A DNA stretch of 48,194 nt, taken from assembly GCA_910584905.1 (NCBI GenBank), contig CAJUCQ010000009.1, forward strand, positions 1 through 48,194, read 5' to 3'. Below the pieces are notes generated by a model that worked only from the letters and a program-made list of their open reading frames with translations, ran no database searches and was not told the origin of the DNA. A program made the position numbers and the translations under genes. This stretch comes from an uncultured Muribaculaceae bacterium (lineage in GTDB: Bacteria > Bacteroidota > Bacteroidia > Bacteroidales > Muribaculaceae). Below, in pieces: positions 25,483 through 33,973 of this stretch; within the stretch, counting starts at the first letter, position 1; each line of letters opens with the position of its first letter.

Positions 25483-25490
25483 CAAAGATA
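25483..25490 (-). promoter_or_regulatory. -7 box for the GT5-like gene
   Basis: TATCTTTG on the minus strand, 36 nt upstream of the ATG at 25447. No -33 match at the expected distance. Confidence 0.5.
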
Positions 25491-25567
25491 GCGTTTTTTT
25501 TTGACATAGCCGCCCGAATTTCATATTTTTAGCACATTCGCGGGCTTTTTGTATGCTTTGCCGCGCT

Positions 25568-26548
25568 CTATGCTTTCGTAAAGAGTCGTCCTGCGGCGAG
25601 GATGGCGTTGCGTGAGTTGCACCAGAGGGGCGTAATCAGCGGGATGAAGCGCGTCGTGCGCGTCGGCACGAACACACGCAGGCCGCCCGCCTTAAGCTCG
25701 ACGTGGAGCGGCGAAGGCATCTTCACCGGCTCTCCGTCGATGTGGATTGCGGCCGCCTCGGTCGAGTCGCGTTCGATGGTCACGCTCTTGGTTCGGAACG
25801 ACGATATGTGGTTGTTCTTGTAGAGCAGCCCCGTGATAAGGTCGGCGCCGATGCGAAGATTCTGTATGAGGTTCGTGGCATGGACGATGGTCAGGTCCAT
25901 GAGCCCGTCGGTGATGCTGGCCCCGGGGGCGATGTAGGCGTTGTTGCCATACTGCGAGGCGTTGCAGCACACCACGACAAAGGCTTTTTCAGTCAATGTC
26001 GACTCGCCGATGCGGATGCGGTAGGTCTCGGGCTTGTACTTGAAAAAGACGTCGATCATGCTCTTGAGGTAGTTCACGAGTCCGCGGCCGTGGCGGCGGG
26101 CGAAGTCGTGGCTGACAACGGCGTCGAATCCGACCCCGAACGTGCAGAAGAACGGGCGCCCGTTGACGGTGCAGTAGTCGCAGGCGATGATGCGGTCTTT
26201 GGCGATGACGCGCGTGGCGGCGCGTTCGTCGACGGGTATTTCGAGGTGGCGTGCGAGGCCGTTGCCGCTGCCGAGGGGGATGATGCCGAGGGCGGTGTCC
26301 GTGCCGCATAGCCCGGCCCCGACTTCGTTGACGGTGCCGTCGCCGCCGCAGGCGAGTACGCCGTAGTATCCGGCTTCGGCGGCGCGTCGCGCCGCCGTGG
26401 TGGCGTCGCCCGGGCCGGTGGTGTTATGGACTTCGACGTCGAAGCCCTCTTTCGTCAGCGTGCGGACAATGCGCGGGGCGACGCCCGCTTTGGACGCCGT
26501 CCCGGATTTGGGGTTGATGATGACGAGGATTTTTTTCAAGGTCTGCAA
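25568..26548 (-). CDS. Diacylglycerol/sphingosine kinase-family lipid kinase
   Basis: This 326-residue kinase has the DAGK catalytic motifs GGDGTVNEV at 68-76 and PLGSGNGLAR at 91-100, after the nucleotide-binding start (VIINPKSG at 9-16). The C-terminal beta-sandwich carries the IDGEPV motif. It phosphorylates a lipid alcohol such as diacylglycerol; in sphingolipid-making Bacteroidales a sphingoid base is possible. No ATG or GTG is available: after the SIMPL gene stop the frame offers only TTG at 26548 or 26539, so initiation at TTG is implied. It begins 15 nt after that stop, suggesting coupling. Confidence 0.9.
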   Translation of the reverse strand: MQTLKKILVIINPKSGTASKAGVAPRIVRTLTKEGFDVEVHNTTGPGDATTAARRAAEAGYYGVLACGGDGTVNEVGAGLCGTDTALGIIPLGSGNGLARHLEIPVDERAATRVIAKDRIIACDYCTVNGRPFFCTFGVGFDAVVSHDFARRHGRGLVNYLKSMIDVFFKYKPETYRIRIGESTLTEKAFVVVCCNASQYGNNAYIAPGASITDGLMDLTIVHATNLIQNLRIGADLITGLLYKNNHISSFRTKSVTIERDSTEAAAIHIDGEPVKMPSPLHVELKAGGLRVFVPTRTTRFIPLITPLWCNSRNAILAAGRLFTKA

Positions 26549-26563
26549 GGCTGAGGGATGAGG

Positions 26564-27274
26564 TCAGTCTTCGAGGTAATAGCTGAGATTCGTCACCACG
26601 CGGATATTCTTGATGTGAGGCGAATACTGGTCGCGGTCGGTGATGGAGAACTGGCCCTGCGTGGCCGTGAGGATGTCGCCGAGTTTGCTCCCGGAGTCCT
26701 GTGCGAACTTGGCGGCGGCTTCGCGGGCGTTGTGTGTCGCCTCGGCTATCATTTCGGGCTTGATGCCGTTGAGACCCGTGAACTCGTAGGTCGTCGGGTA
26801 GTTGTAGTCGCCGGCAAGGACGGCGATGCCTTGGCTGATGAGCTCGCTCTGCTTTTTGATGAGGCTGCGCACCTTCTCCACGTCCGACGAGGTCACGACG
26901 ATGACGTTCGTCACCTTGTAGCGCGTTGTCACGCGCGAGGGGTCGTAGCTTTGTGTGAGGCGGTCTTCGACGTCCGGCGGGTTCACCGAGATTTCATTGT
27001 CCGTAAGCCCCCCGGCGTGGAGGAACGCCAGAATCTTGGCGTTGACATTTTCGCTTTGAGCGTAGAGGGCGCTGAGGTCGTTGCCGAGGTCTTGGGTCAC
27101 CAGCGGCCACGTCACCTTGTCGGCGAGCACTTCGCGCTCGCAAAGTCCGCGGACGCTTGCCGTGCGGTTGCGGTTGCCGAGATAGGTGGCGGCGCCTTTT
27201 ATGCAAAGGCCTACGCTGAGGAGGCCGAGTGCAAGCACGATGCTGCTTGCGATGAGTGTGGTCGAACGGTTCAT
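26564..27274 (-). CDS. SIMPL-domain (DUF541) membrane-anchored protein
   Basis: This 236-residue protein has one N-terminal membrane segment or uncleaved signal (about 9-29) and a periplasmic SIMPL domain. Visible features are ASVRGLCEREVLADKVTW near 39-56, TTRYKVTNVIVVTS near 116-129 and, at the end, the beta-rich ITDRDQYSPHIKNIRVVT. Family members are associated with stress resistance or signalling-complex interactions, but the biochemical role is unknown. It lies between the GH13 gene and the lipid kinase on the same strand, 46 nt after the former. Confidence 0.87.
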   Translation of the reverse strand: MNRSTTLIASSIVLALGLLSVGLCIKGAATYLGNRNRTASVRGLCEREVLADKVTWPLVTQDLGNDLSALYAQSENVNAKILAFLHAGGLTDNEISVNPPDVEDRLTQSYDPSRVTTRYKVTNVIVVTSSDVEKVRSLIKKQSELISQGIAVLAGDYNYPTTYEFTGLNGIKPEMIAEATHNAREAAAKFAQDSGSKLGDILTATQGQFSITDRDQYSPHIKNIRVVTNLSYYLED

Positions 27275-27320
27275 GAGTGTCTGTTTTTTTTGTTATTAGT
27301 GATTAAGAGACGGTCGTTTC

Positions 27321-28772
27321 TCAGTCGAGTTTCTCGAAGAAGGGGACCCACGCCTTGACTTCGGCGCGGCGACCTTCGGCAGGCCACAGGAGGCTTTCGT
27401 CGCCGGTGGAGAAGACGATGCGGACACGGTTGCTTGAGGCCTTGTCGGTCTTGACGATTTCAAGCACATCCGAGCCGGAGGGCGTGCGGTAGCGCTTGAA
27501 ATACGGCTCGCCGCGCCACATGGCCGGGTTGTCGCGCCGGAAAGTCATGACGCGGCCTATATAGTCTTTCAGGGCCTTTTCGCCGGGAGTGCGGGCGTCG
27601 AGGTGGCCCGACGTGCGGGCTATGTTGTCCTTCTGCCCGCCGTGGGTGTCGCGGCTGAGGTCAGCGTATTCGTCGCCGTAGTAGAGCGTCACCGGGCCGT
27701 TGTAGGCGGCGAGAATGGCGTTGCGCGTCATCAGCTTCTGATAGAAGAGAGGGTCGGCGGGGTCGAGGTGGTCGGCCACGCGGTAGCCGTCGTGGTTAGT
27801 GAGATAGAGGTTGGGTATGACGCGGTCGTTGAGATAGCCGCGCACGCTCGGCCGCGAGAGCACGGTGCGGACGTCGTCCCAGCCGTTTTCCAGTCCGGCG
27901 CCGGTAAGTTCCTGCATCGGGCCTGAAATCAGCTCCTTGCCTTCGAAGTCAAAGGCCGAGAGGAGGCCTCCGTCCTTGTAGACTCCGGCGTTGACGCGTT
28001 CGGCCGGGCCCCAGTCTTCGCCCACCATATAGCCGAGGGTGCCCCAGCGTTCGCCCCGGGCGCGCCGCTCGGCGGCGAGGTCTTCGACGGCCTTGCGGAT
28101 ATCGAGCCAGTAGTTTCGGCCGCCCTGCATCGCCTGATATGCTTGGTCGAGGCGCCAGCCGTCGATGCCGTAGCGGTCGATCCAGTAGGTGGCCACTTCT
28201 TTGATGTAGGGCAGCGACTCGGGGTATTTGATGTTGCCGGTGCCGCCGTCGGGGCGGTCGCAACCTACGCTCGTGGTGTCGAGCATATGGCCCGAGGGCG
28301 ACGGCGCCGTCACGCCTCCGTGGTGGCCGAACACACCGTCGAGAATGACGTACATCCCGCGCTTGTGGGCCTCGTCGACCAGCTCGCGGAAGTCTTCGTC
28401 GGTGCCGAAATTGGGGTCGATTTTAAAAAAGTCGTTCGTGAAATATCCCGTGGCCTGAAGCTTTTCGCCTCCTCCGGCGCGTGTGCTGTCAAAGACGGGC
28501 GTCATCCATATTGCGTTGGCGCCGAGGCTGCGGATATGGTCGAGCGCTTGGGTGATGCCGCGCAGGTTGCCGTTCTTGGTGTGGCCGTCGGGGCCCCACA
28601 TGGCCGTGTAGCCCGGGCCTCCGCCTTCGCCGTGGATGAACGAGGCCACCATTATCTGATATATCGTCAGCGAGCGCTGGTCGTCGGGGGCTTCCTGTGT
28701 CTGCCCGAAAGCCCGCCCTGTGATGGCCGTCAGCAAGCCGAGGGCCATGATGCGTAGTTTCCTTAGATTCAT
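27321..28772 (-). CDS. Exported alpha-amylase-family (GH13) glycoside hydrolase
   Basis: This 483-residue exported enzyme acts on alpha-glucans. The signal peptide ends near residue 23 (AFG) and there is no lipobox, so it is probably periplasmic. The (beta/alpha)8 barrel carries the four GH13 regions: DGVFGHHG (145-152), DGWRLDQAY with nucleophile Asp209, VGEDW with acid/base Glu252, and LTNHDG with Asp328. A C-terminal beta domain follows. There is no susR or susCD next to it; the closest alpha-glucan-related gene is the GT5-like one two genes downstream. I cannot separate amylase from neopullulanase or maltogenic activity. Confidence 0.93.
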   Translation of the reverse strand: MNLRKLRIMALGLLTAITGRAFGQTQEAPDDQRSLTIYQIMVASFIHGEGGGPGYTAMWGPDGHTKNGNLRGITQALDHIRSLGANAIWMTPVFDSTRAGGGEKLQATGYFTNDFFKIDPNFGTDEDFRELVDEAHKRGMYVILDGVFGHHGGVTAPSPSGHMLDTTSVGCDRPDGGTGNIKYPESLPYIKEVATYWIDRYGIDGWRLDQAYQAMQGGRNYWLDIRKAVEDLAAERRARGERWGTLGYMVGEDWGPAERVNAGVYKDGGLLSAFDFEGKELISGPMQELTGAGLENGWDDVRTVLSRPSVRGYLNDRVIPNLYLTNHDGYRVADHLDPADPLFYQKLMTRNAILAAYNGPVTLYYGDEYADLSRDTHGGQKDNIARTSGHLDARTPGEKALKDYIGRVMTFRRDNPAMWRGEPYFKRYRTPSGSDVLEIVKTDKASSNRVRIVFSTGDESLLWPAEGRRAEVKAWVPFFEKLD

Positions 28773-28802
28773 GTCGAGGAGAGTGTGTGTGGTTGTAAGG
28801 TT

Positions 28803-28842
28803 TCAGGCCTGCAACGCGTTTTCGCAGGCGCTGCAGGCCTGA
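28803..28842. terminator. Long perfect hairpin between prfB and the amylase gene
   Basis: An 11-bp perfect outer stem (tcaggcctgca / tgcaggcctga) with further pairing inside lies 3 nt after the prfB stop. No T-tract follows on the minus strand. It may stabilise the prfB 3' end or act as a partial terminator. Confidence 0.45.
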
Positions 28843-28845
28843 GAA

Positions 28846-29971
28846 TCATTCTTTTTCGTCGGCCGACTCCGAGAACTCCATCAGGTAAGCCTTGATAAAG
28901 CCGTCGAGGTCGCCGTCCATCACGCCGCCGACGTCGGAGGTCTGCCAGTTGGTGCGGTGGTCTTTCACGCGCCGGTCATCGAACACGTAGCTGCGGATCT
29001 GCGAGCCCCATTCGATTTTTTTCTTTCCGGCTTCGACCTTGGCCTGCTCCTGCATGCGGTGCTGAAGCTCTTTGTCGTAGAGAATCGAGCGCAGCTGGCG
29101 CATGGCGTTTTCCTTGTTTTTGGGCTGGTCGCGCGTCTCGGTGTTCTCGATGAGGATTTCTTCCTGCTCGCCGGTGTAGGGGTCGGTGAACTGGTAGCGC
29201 AGGCGCACGCCCGATTCCACCTTGTTGACGTTCTGGCCGCCTGCGCCTCCCGAGCGGAATGTGTCCCAGCTCAGCAGGGCCGGTTCGACCTTGACCTCGA
29301 TGGTGTCGTCGACAAGAGGCGTGACGAACACTGAGGCGAACGAGGTCATGCGCTTGCCCTGCGCGTTGTATGGACTCACGCGCACGAGGCGGTGCACGCC
29401 GTTCTCGCTCTTGAGGTAGCCGTAGGCGAAATCGCCCTCGATGTTGAGCGTGCAGGTCTTGATGCCCGCTTCGTCGCCTTCGAGAAGGTTGGCGATGCTC
29501 ACCTTGTAGCCGGCTTTCTCGGCCCAGCGCATATACATGCGCATGAGCATCGAGGCCCAGTCCTGACTCTCGGTGCCGCCGGCGCCGGAGTTGATTTTCA
29601 GCACCGCGCTCATGATGTCTTCCTCGCGGCGGAGCATATTGCGGAGCTCAAGGTCTTCGGTGAGGCGGATGGCCTTGGCGTAGGCCGCGTCAACCTCTTC
29701 CTCGCCCACGATTTCCTCTTGGAAAAACTCCATCGCGAGCTTCAGCTCGTCGACGGCGCCTTCGAGTTCCTCGTAGTCGCTGACCCATTTTTTGAGGTCC
29801 TTGATTTTTTTCATCTGCTTCTGCGCCGCGGCTTGGTCGTCCCAGAAGCCTTCGGCCATTGTGCGCAACTGTTCTTCTTCGACGGCTATTTTCTTCCCGT
29901 CGATGTCAAAGATACCTCCTCAGCGCAAGCATACGCTCAAAAGTCTCTTTTAATTGTTCCTGAGTAATCAT
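28846..29971 (-). CDS. prfB: Peptide chain release factor 2 with programmed +1 frameshift
   Basis: RF2 recognises UGA and UAA and triggers peptide release. Translation starts at the ATG at 29971 (MITQEQLKETF), reads 21 codons to an in-frame TGA (29908-29906), shifts +1 and continues to 28846, giving about 374 residues. The main frame contains the GGQ peptidyl-hydrolysis loop (GGAGGQNVNKVESG) and all RF domains. The tripeptide region reads RVSPYNAQGKRMTSF, so the anticodon-like SPF is SPY here. Annotation from the main frame alone would give a truncated protein starting at a TTG (29868). A full consensus promoter lies 54 nt upstream. Confidence 0.96.
29905..29920 (-). promoter_or_regulatory. 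RF2 autoregulatory +1 frameshift site
   Basis: On the minus strand this reads AGGAGG-TAT-CTT-TGA-C: a Shine-Dalgarno-like AGGAGG three nt before the slippery CTT, then the TGA stop and a following C. It has the same layout as the E. coli prfB site. Low RF2 slows reading of TGA and favours the shift. Confidence 0.97.
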
Positions 29972-30024
29972 AATTTTATGTAGTGTATGGTTTCGTTTGT
30001 CGGTTATGCGGAGATTTCCGCATG

Positions 30025-30056
30025 CAAAAATACGCCAAAATCCGCGAATAAGCAAA
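30025..30056 (-). promoter_or_regulatory. Consensus promoter of prfB
   Basis: On the minus strand TTTG (30056-30053), a 20-nt spacer and TATTTTTG (30032-30025) match the Bacteroidetes consensus. The leader would be about 50 nt and contains a small hairpin (gcgga/tccgc). Confidence 0.75.
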
Positions 30057-30091
30057 CCGGGATGTGGTATTGGTGTTTCGGTGAGCGTGGC

Positions 30092-32245
30092 TCAGATGTC
30101 GATGTCCGGGCGTCTGTGGCTGTTGGCGATGCGCAGGAAGGTGTCGGAGGCGCGTCTCCACCGCCCGCGGAGTTTGAGCCACAGGGGCGAGGGCTGCGTG
30201 GCGATGTCGGCCGCGAGAGGGTCGACGAACGAGGTGAGAGGAGTCGTCTCGCCGAACTGCTCAGGGTAGATGACCATAATGTTGTTGCGCGAGAAGTATT
30301 TCTGGAGGAACGACGGCATCGAGGCCATTTCCGAGCTGTAGCTGACGGAGGTGGAGCGGGCGCTCACCACGACGAAAAGGTCATCGTCGAGGATTTTGTT
30401 CGACAGCAGGATGAAGTCATCCCATTCGCCGACGGTGCGGAATTCGCAGCGGATGCCGTAGTTTTCCTGATAAAGCACGCCGCGGATGAGGGGCTGCACG
30501 TCGTCGTGGCAACAGAAGATGATGCGGCATCCGAGCTGGCGCGTGAGTCGCGCGATGGCGCGCACCCAGCGCGAGAAGCCGGTCTCGAACTGCGCTCCGC
30601 GCGGCACCCACACGACGATACGCGTCACCGTGCTCACGGGGATGAAGCAACGCGTGATGATAATCATCTTGTTGGTGGCTTTCAACAGCTGTTCGACCTT
30701 TGCTCCGAAAAAGGAGTCAATCACCGTGGCGCGGCGGTGCATGCCTAAAATCACTTCCGTGATGTCGCGCTCGTTGATTACGTTGAGAATGCCCGTCACG
30801 GTGTTGAGGTCGTAGCGGTCGAGGGCCTCGACCTCCACTTCCGCGGCCGCTCCGATTTTGCGGGCTGCCGCAAGGGAGTGGGTGCTCTGGGCGCGGGCGG
30901 TGGGGGTGTTTTCGTTGCGCACGTGGAGGGCGAAGAAGCTGTGGCGTCCGCGGTCGTTGCGCATGAGCATGGCCATTTCCACGAGGGGCTCGGCCGTCAG
31001 CGAATTGGCCACGGGGATGAGCGTGTTGTTTACCCGCGTGGCTTTGAGCGTGGCCGAGTCATTGTCCTCGGTCAGCATCTTCACCTTTAGTTTCGAGGCC
31101 GCCGACGAGGTAATCACCGGAGCGAGGGCGCAGGTGACGAGTATCACGAGGATGGTGGCGTTGAGCACCGTTTCGTCGAACATCCCCATGCGGTAGCCGA
31201 GCGTGACGACGGCGAGCGCCACGGCGGTGTGGGCCGCCGTCAGCCCGAACATTACTTCGCGGCTGTGGCGGTCAAGGCGGTTGATTTTCTGGACGATATA
31301 TGCCGGAAGCCACTTCGACGAGAGCGCCACGGCAAGCATTATCGCCGACACGGTGAGCGTTGACGGATTGGCCACCACGCGCACGTTGATCATCATGCCC
31401 ACGCTGATGAGGAAGTAGGGGATGAACAAGGCGTTGCCTACAAACTCTATCGAGCTCATCAGCGGCGACGTCGGCGGCACAAAACGGTTGAGGATAAGCC
31501 CGGCGAAGAAGGCGCCGAGCACGGTCTCAAGGCCTATCAGCGTGGCTGTCCATGCGGCAAGAAAGACGAGCGCGAGGATGAAGACATACTGCATGACGCG
31601 GTCGCTGTATGAGATGAAAAACCTGCGCGTGGCAATAGGGTATAGCACCACGAGGGCGGCGCCCCAAAGGGCCATTTTGCCTGTGAGCCATATTATTTCC
31701 ACGGGGTTGAAGTAGCCTTCGCGGTGGATGTTGACTGCGCCGGCAAGCACAAGGAGCGCGCCCGTGACGGCGATGATGGTGCCCACGATGGCGATGAGCA
31801 CGGCGGGGGCTGTGGTGATGCCGAAGCGGGCGGCCACGGGGTAGGATATCAGCGTGTGCGAGGCGTACATGGCCCCGAGGAGGAGGGCCGTGTTGAGACT
31901 CGTGCCGAGGATGTAGACGCTCGTGAGAATGCCCAGCAGAAGCGGCACGAGGAGGGTGAGAAGGCCGAAGAGGAAGCCGCGGCGGAGGTTCATCCGCAGG
32001 TGATACATGTCGATTTCAAGGCCTGCGAGGAACATCAGGTATAGCAGTCCCACCTGCCCGAATACGGCGAAGGACGAGTCGTTGTCGAGGATGTTGAAGC
32101 CGTAAGGGCCGATGACCACGCCTGCCACAATCATGCCAATGATGTGGGGCACTTTGAGCTTGTTCAGCAGCAGGGGCGCGGCAAGGATTATCACCAGAAC
32201 GATGAAGAAAATCTGCACGGGCTGCGTAACAAGCGGAGATGACAT
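30092..32245 (-). CDS. CPA2-type cation:proton antiporter with C-terminal soluble domain
   Basis: This 717-residue inner-membrane protein exchanges Na+ or K+ for protons. About twelve hydrophobic segments fill residues 8-400 in the Kef/NhaS pattern (VPHIIGMIVAGVVIGPYG near 32-49, LMFLAGLEIDM near 69-79). The C-terminal 300 residues are soluble and look like two universal-stress-protein-like domains (VINERDITEVILGMHRR, MIIITRCFIPVSTVTRIVVWVP). There is no KTN/TrkA-N domain. It starts 33 nt after the asd stop and is probably co-transcribed with asd. The ion specificity cannot be told from sequence. Confidence 0.9.
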   Translation of the reverse strand: MSSPLVTQPVQIFFIVLVIILAAPLLLNKLKVPHIIGMIVAGVVIGPYGFNILDNDSSFAVFGQVGLLYLMFLAGLEIDMYHLRMNLRRGFLFGLLTLLVPLLLGILTSVYILGTSLNTALLLGAMYASHTLISYPVAARFGITTAPAVLIAIVGTIIAVTGALLVLAGAVNIHREGYFNPVEIIWLTGKMALWGAALVVLYPIATRRFFISYSDRVMQYVFILALVFLAAWTATLIGLETVLGAFFAGLILNRFVPPTSPLMSSIEFVGNALFIPYFLISVGMMINVRVVANPSTLTVSAIMLAVALSSKWLPAYIVQKINRLDRHSREVMFGLTAAHTAVALAVVTLGYRMGMFDETVLNATILVILVTCALAPVITSSAASKLKVKMLTEDNDSATLKATRVNNTLIPVANSLTAEPLVEMAMLMRNDRGRHSFFALHVRNENTPTARAQSTHSLAAARKIGAAAEVEVEALDRYDLNTVTGILNVINERDITEVILGMHRRATVIDSFFGAKVEQLLKATNKMIIITRCFIPVSTVTRIVVWVPRGAQFETGFSRWVRAIARLTRQLGCRIIFCCHDDVQPLIRGVLYQENYGIRCEFRTVGEWDDFILLSNKILDDDLFVVVSARSTSVSYSSEMASMPSFLQKYFSRNNIMVIYPEQFGETTPLTSFVDPLAADIATQPSPLWLKLRGRWRRASDTFLRIANSHRRPDIDI

Positions 32246-32278
32246 CGGGGATTCGGGCTGTTGTTTTCCGGGCGGGGT

Positions 32279-33295
32279 TTATTTTGCGCGGGCCTTGATT
32301 ATGTATTGAGCAATCTGCACGGCGTTGAGGGCGGCGCCTTTCTTTATCTGGTCGCCGACGCACCAGAAAGTGAGGCCGTCGGGCGAAGTGAGGTCTTTTC
32401 GGATTCGTCCTACGAACACGGGGTCTTTGCCTGCGGCGACAGCGGGCATGGGGTATTCGGCTTCGGCGGGGTTGTCGATGACAACGATGCCGGGAGCGGC
32501 GTAGAATGCCTTTCGGGCCTCTTCGACGCTTACGGGGCGCTCGGTTTCCAGCCATATGGCTTCGCTGTGGGCTCTCATCACGGGCACACGCACGCACGTT
32601 GCGCTCACTTCCAGCGAGGGGGCGTGCATGATTTTTTTTGTTTCGAGGTTCATTTTCATCTCCTCTTTCGTGTAGTCGTTGTCGGTGAACACGTCGATGT
32701 GGGGGATGAGGTTGTAGGCAAGCTGATGGCGGAATTTTTCGGCCACGGGCTTTTCGCCTGCGGCGATGCTGCGGTGTTGTTCGCGGAGCTCTTCCATCGC
32801 GGCGGCTCCGGCGCCGCTGGCGGCCTGATATGTGGCCACGCGGACGCGCTTCACGGGCGATATGCGGTGGATCGGGGCGAGGGCCACGAGCATCTGTATT
32901 GTCGTGCAGTTGGGGTTGGCGATGATGCCGCGCGGGGCGTCGAGGGCGTCGTCGCCGTTAACTTCGGGCACGACGAGGGGCACGTCGGCGTCCATGCGGA
33001 ATGCGCTGGAGTTGTCGATCATTATCGCTCCTCCCGAGGTGATGATGTCGGCGTAGCGGCGGCTCACGCCTGCGCCTGCGGACACGAAGGCGAAATCGAT
33101 GTCTTTGAAGTCGTCGGGGTTGTCCGTGAGTTCGCGGACGGTCCATTCGCGGCCTTGGAATGTGTAGGAGGTGCCGGCGCTACGCTTCGAACCGAAGAGG
33201 CGGAGTTCGTCGATTGAGGGAAATTCCTGTTCGGAAAGCACGCGCAGGAATTCCTGCCCAACGGCGCCAGATGCGCCAACGATAGCGATTTTCAT
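32279..33295 (-). CDS. asd: Aspartate-semialdehyde dehydrogenase
   Basis: This 338-residue enzyme reduces aspartyl phosphate to aspartate semialdehyde with NADPH, the branch point for lysine/DAP, methionine and threonine. The NADP fold starts at once (MKIAIVGASGAVGQEFLRVL), the catalytic Cys130 is in NPNCTT, and the substrate region has QAASGAGAAAMEEL and RVPVMRAHSEA. The ATG at 33295 is chosen because the longer upstream frame lacks similarity. It feeds the pathway of the DapF fusion at 266-2341, though the two genes are about 30 kb apart. Confidence 0.96.
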   Translation of the reverse strand: MKIAIVGASGAVGQEFLRVLSEQEFPSIDELRLFGSKRSAGTSYTFQGREWTVRELTDNPDDFKDIDFAFVSAGAGVSRRYADIITSGGAIMIDNSSAFRMDADVPLVVPEVNGDDALDAPRGIIANPNCTTIQMLVALAPIHRISPVKRVRVATYQAASGAGAAAMEELREQHRSIAAGEKPVAEKFRHQLAYNLIPHIDVFTDNDYTKEEMKMNLETKKIMHAPSLEVSATCVRVPVMRAHSEAIWLETERPVSVEEARKAFYAAPGIVVIDNPAEAEYPMPAVAAGKDPVFVGRIRKDLTSPDGLTFWCVGDQIKKGAALNAVQIAQYIIKARAK

Positions 33296-33361
33296 CCTTT
33301 TATGTGGTTGAGGTGTGTTTGTGGTGAATGTGTTGGAAAGCGGATGCGTTGTATTGCGGTG

Positions 33362-33369
33362 CAAAGTTA
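33362..33369 (-). promoter_or_regulatory. -7 box for asd
   Basis: TAACTTTG on the minus strand, 66 nt upstream of the asd ATG. A TTTG occurs upstream but with a 25-nt spacer, longer than usual. Confidence 0.5.
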
Positions 33370-33488
33370 CGCAAAAAAACGCGAATTCTTCCGCCAAACG
33401 ATTAAATTTTGCGCTTTAACGTGTCGGATGTGCTTTTGTAAAATTATGTATATAGAAGCGGCCTAAAGGTTAAAACAGGTTAAATAAT

Positions 33489-33498
33489 GGGGGGGGGG
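33489..33498 (+). repeat. G10 homopolymer in a promoter spacer
   Basis: Ten consecutive G lie 11 nt upstream of the -7 box TAAATTTG (33510-33517), in the span expected between -33 and -7. Tracts like this are prone to slippage and can change promoter spacing. Confidence 0.85.
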
Positions 33499-33509
33499 TA
33501 AAATTTATA

Positions 33510-33517
33510 TAAATTTG
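33510..33517 (+). promoter_or_regulatory. -7 box for the TRL lipoprotein gene
   Basis: TAAATTTG matches TAnnTTTG and lies 62 nt upstream of the ATG at 33580. No good TTTG is found 20 nt upstream; that span is occupied by the G10 tract and an A/T-rich word. Confidence 0.55.
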
Positions 33518-33579
33518 CGCATCGCAAACTCAGCGATAAATCAACCTCATTATTCACAAATCTCATTACCACAAGTTCT

Positions 33580-33891
33580 ATGAAAAAGTTTATGGCCATT
33601 GCTCTCGCCGGTATGCTTATGAGCAGCTGCGCGGTTGTAGGCACGGGCGCCGGCATGGGTGTCCTCTACACGGGTGTTACTGAAGGCGCTGCCGTTACGT
33701 CCAATCCCCTCGGCACGAAGGTAGGTCAGTCGAAGGCTACCAACGTGCTCGGTCTCGTAGCTACGGGCGATGCATCCATCGACGCCGCAGCCAAGTCGGC
33801 CGGCATCAAGAAGGTGTCGCACGTCGACGTGAAGAAGATGAGCGTTCTCGGCATCTTCGCCACTTACACCACCGTTGTTTACGGCAACTGA
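33580..33891 (+). CDS. TRL-family lipoprotein
   Basis: This 103-residue lipoprotein has a signal peptide ending in LMSSC (Cys17). The body matches the TRL-like (tRNA-associated locus) family: MGVLYTGVTEG, then LGTKVGQSKATNVLGLVATG, DASIDAAAKSAGI and HVDVKKMSVLGIF, ending in TVVYGN. The family is glycine- and alanine-rich and its function is unknown. Codon use is strongly C-ending, suggesting high expression. A hairpin with T5 separates it from the three-gene operon that follows. The G10 tract in its upstream region could make its expression variable. Confidence 0.9.
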   Translation: MKKFMAIALAGMLMSSCAVVGTGAGMGVLYTGVTEGAAVTSNPLGTKVGQSKATNVLGLVATGDASIDAAAKSAGIKKVSHVDVKKMSVLGIFATYTTVVYGN

Positions 33892-33913
33892 TTATCCGAG
33901 GTATTAAACCGAG

Positions 33914-33960
33914 TCCGGAGCATGCGGCCTCCTTCCGGGGAGGCCGGCCTCCGGATTTTT
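33914..33960 (+). terminator. Intrinsic terminator after the TRL lipoprotein gene
   Basis: The outer stem tccggag/ctccgga encloses an inner stem ggcctcc/ggaggcc and is followed by ttttt. It sits directly before the next gene, so read-through may still supply some transcript. Confidence 0.75.
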
Positions 33961-33973
33961 GACATATATGTAT

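Noticed and set aside
29868..29868. TTG as the start of release factor 2
   Set aside because: The frameshift site and the 21-codon upstream frame from 29971 show the true start.
33296..33397. 34-residue N-terminal extension of asd
   Set aside because: Covers the promoter box and lacks family similarity; the internal ATG gives the normal Rossmann start.
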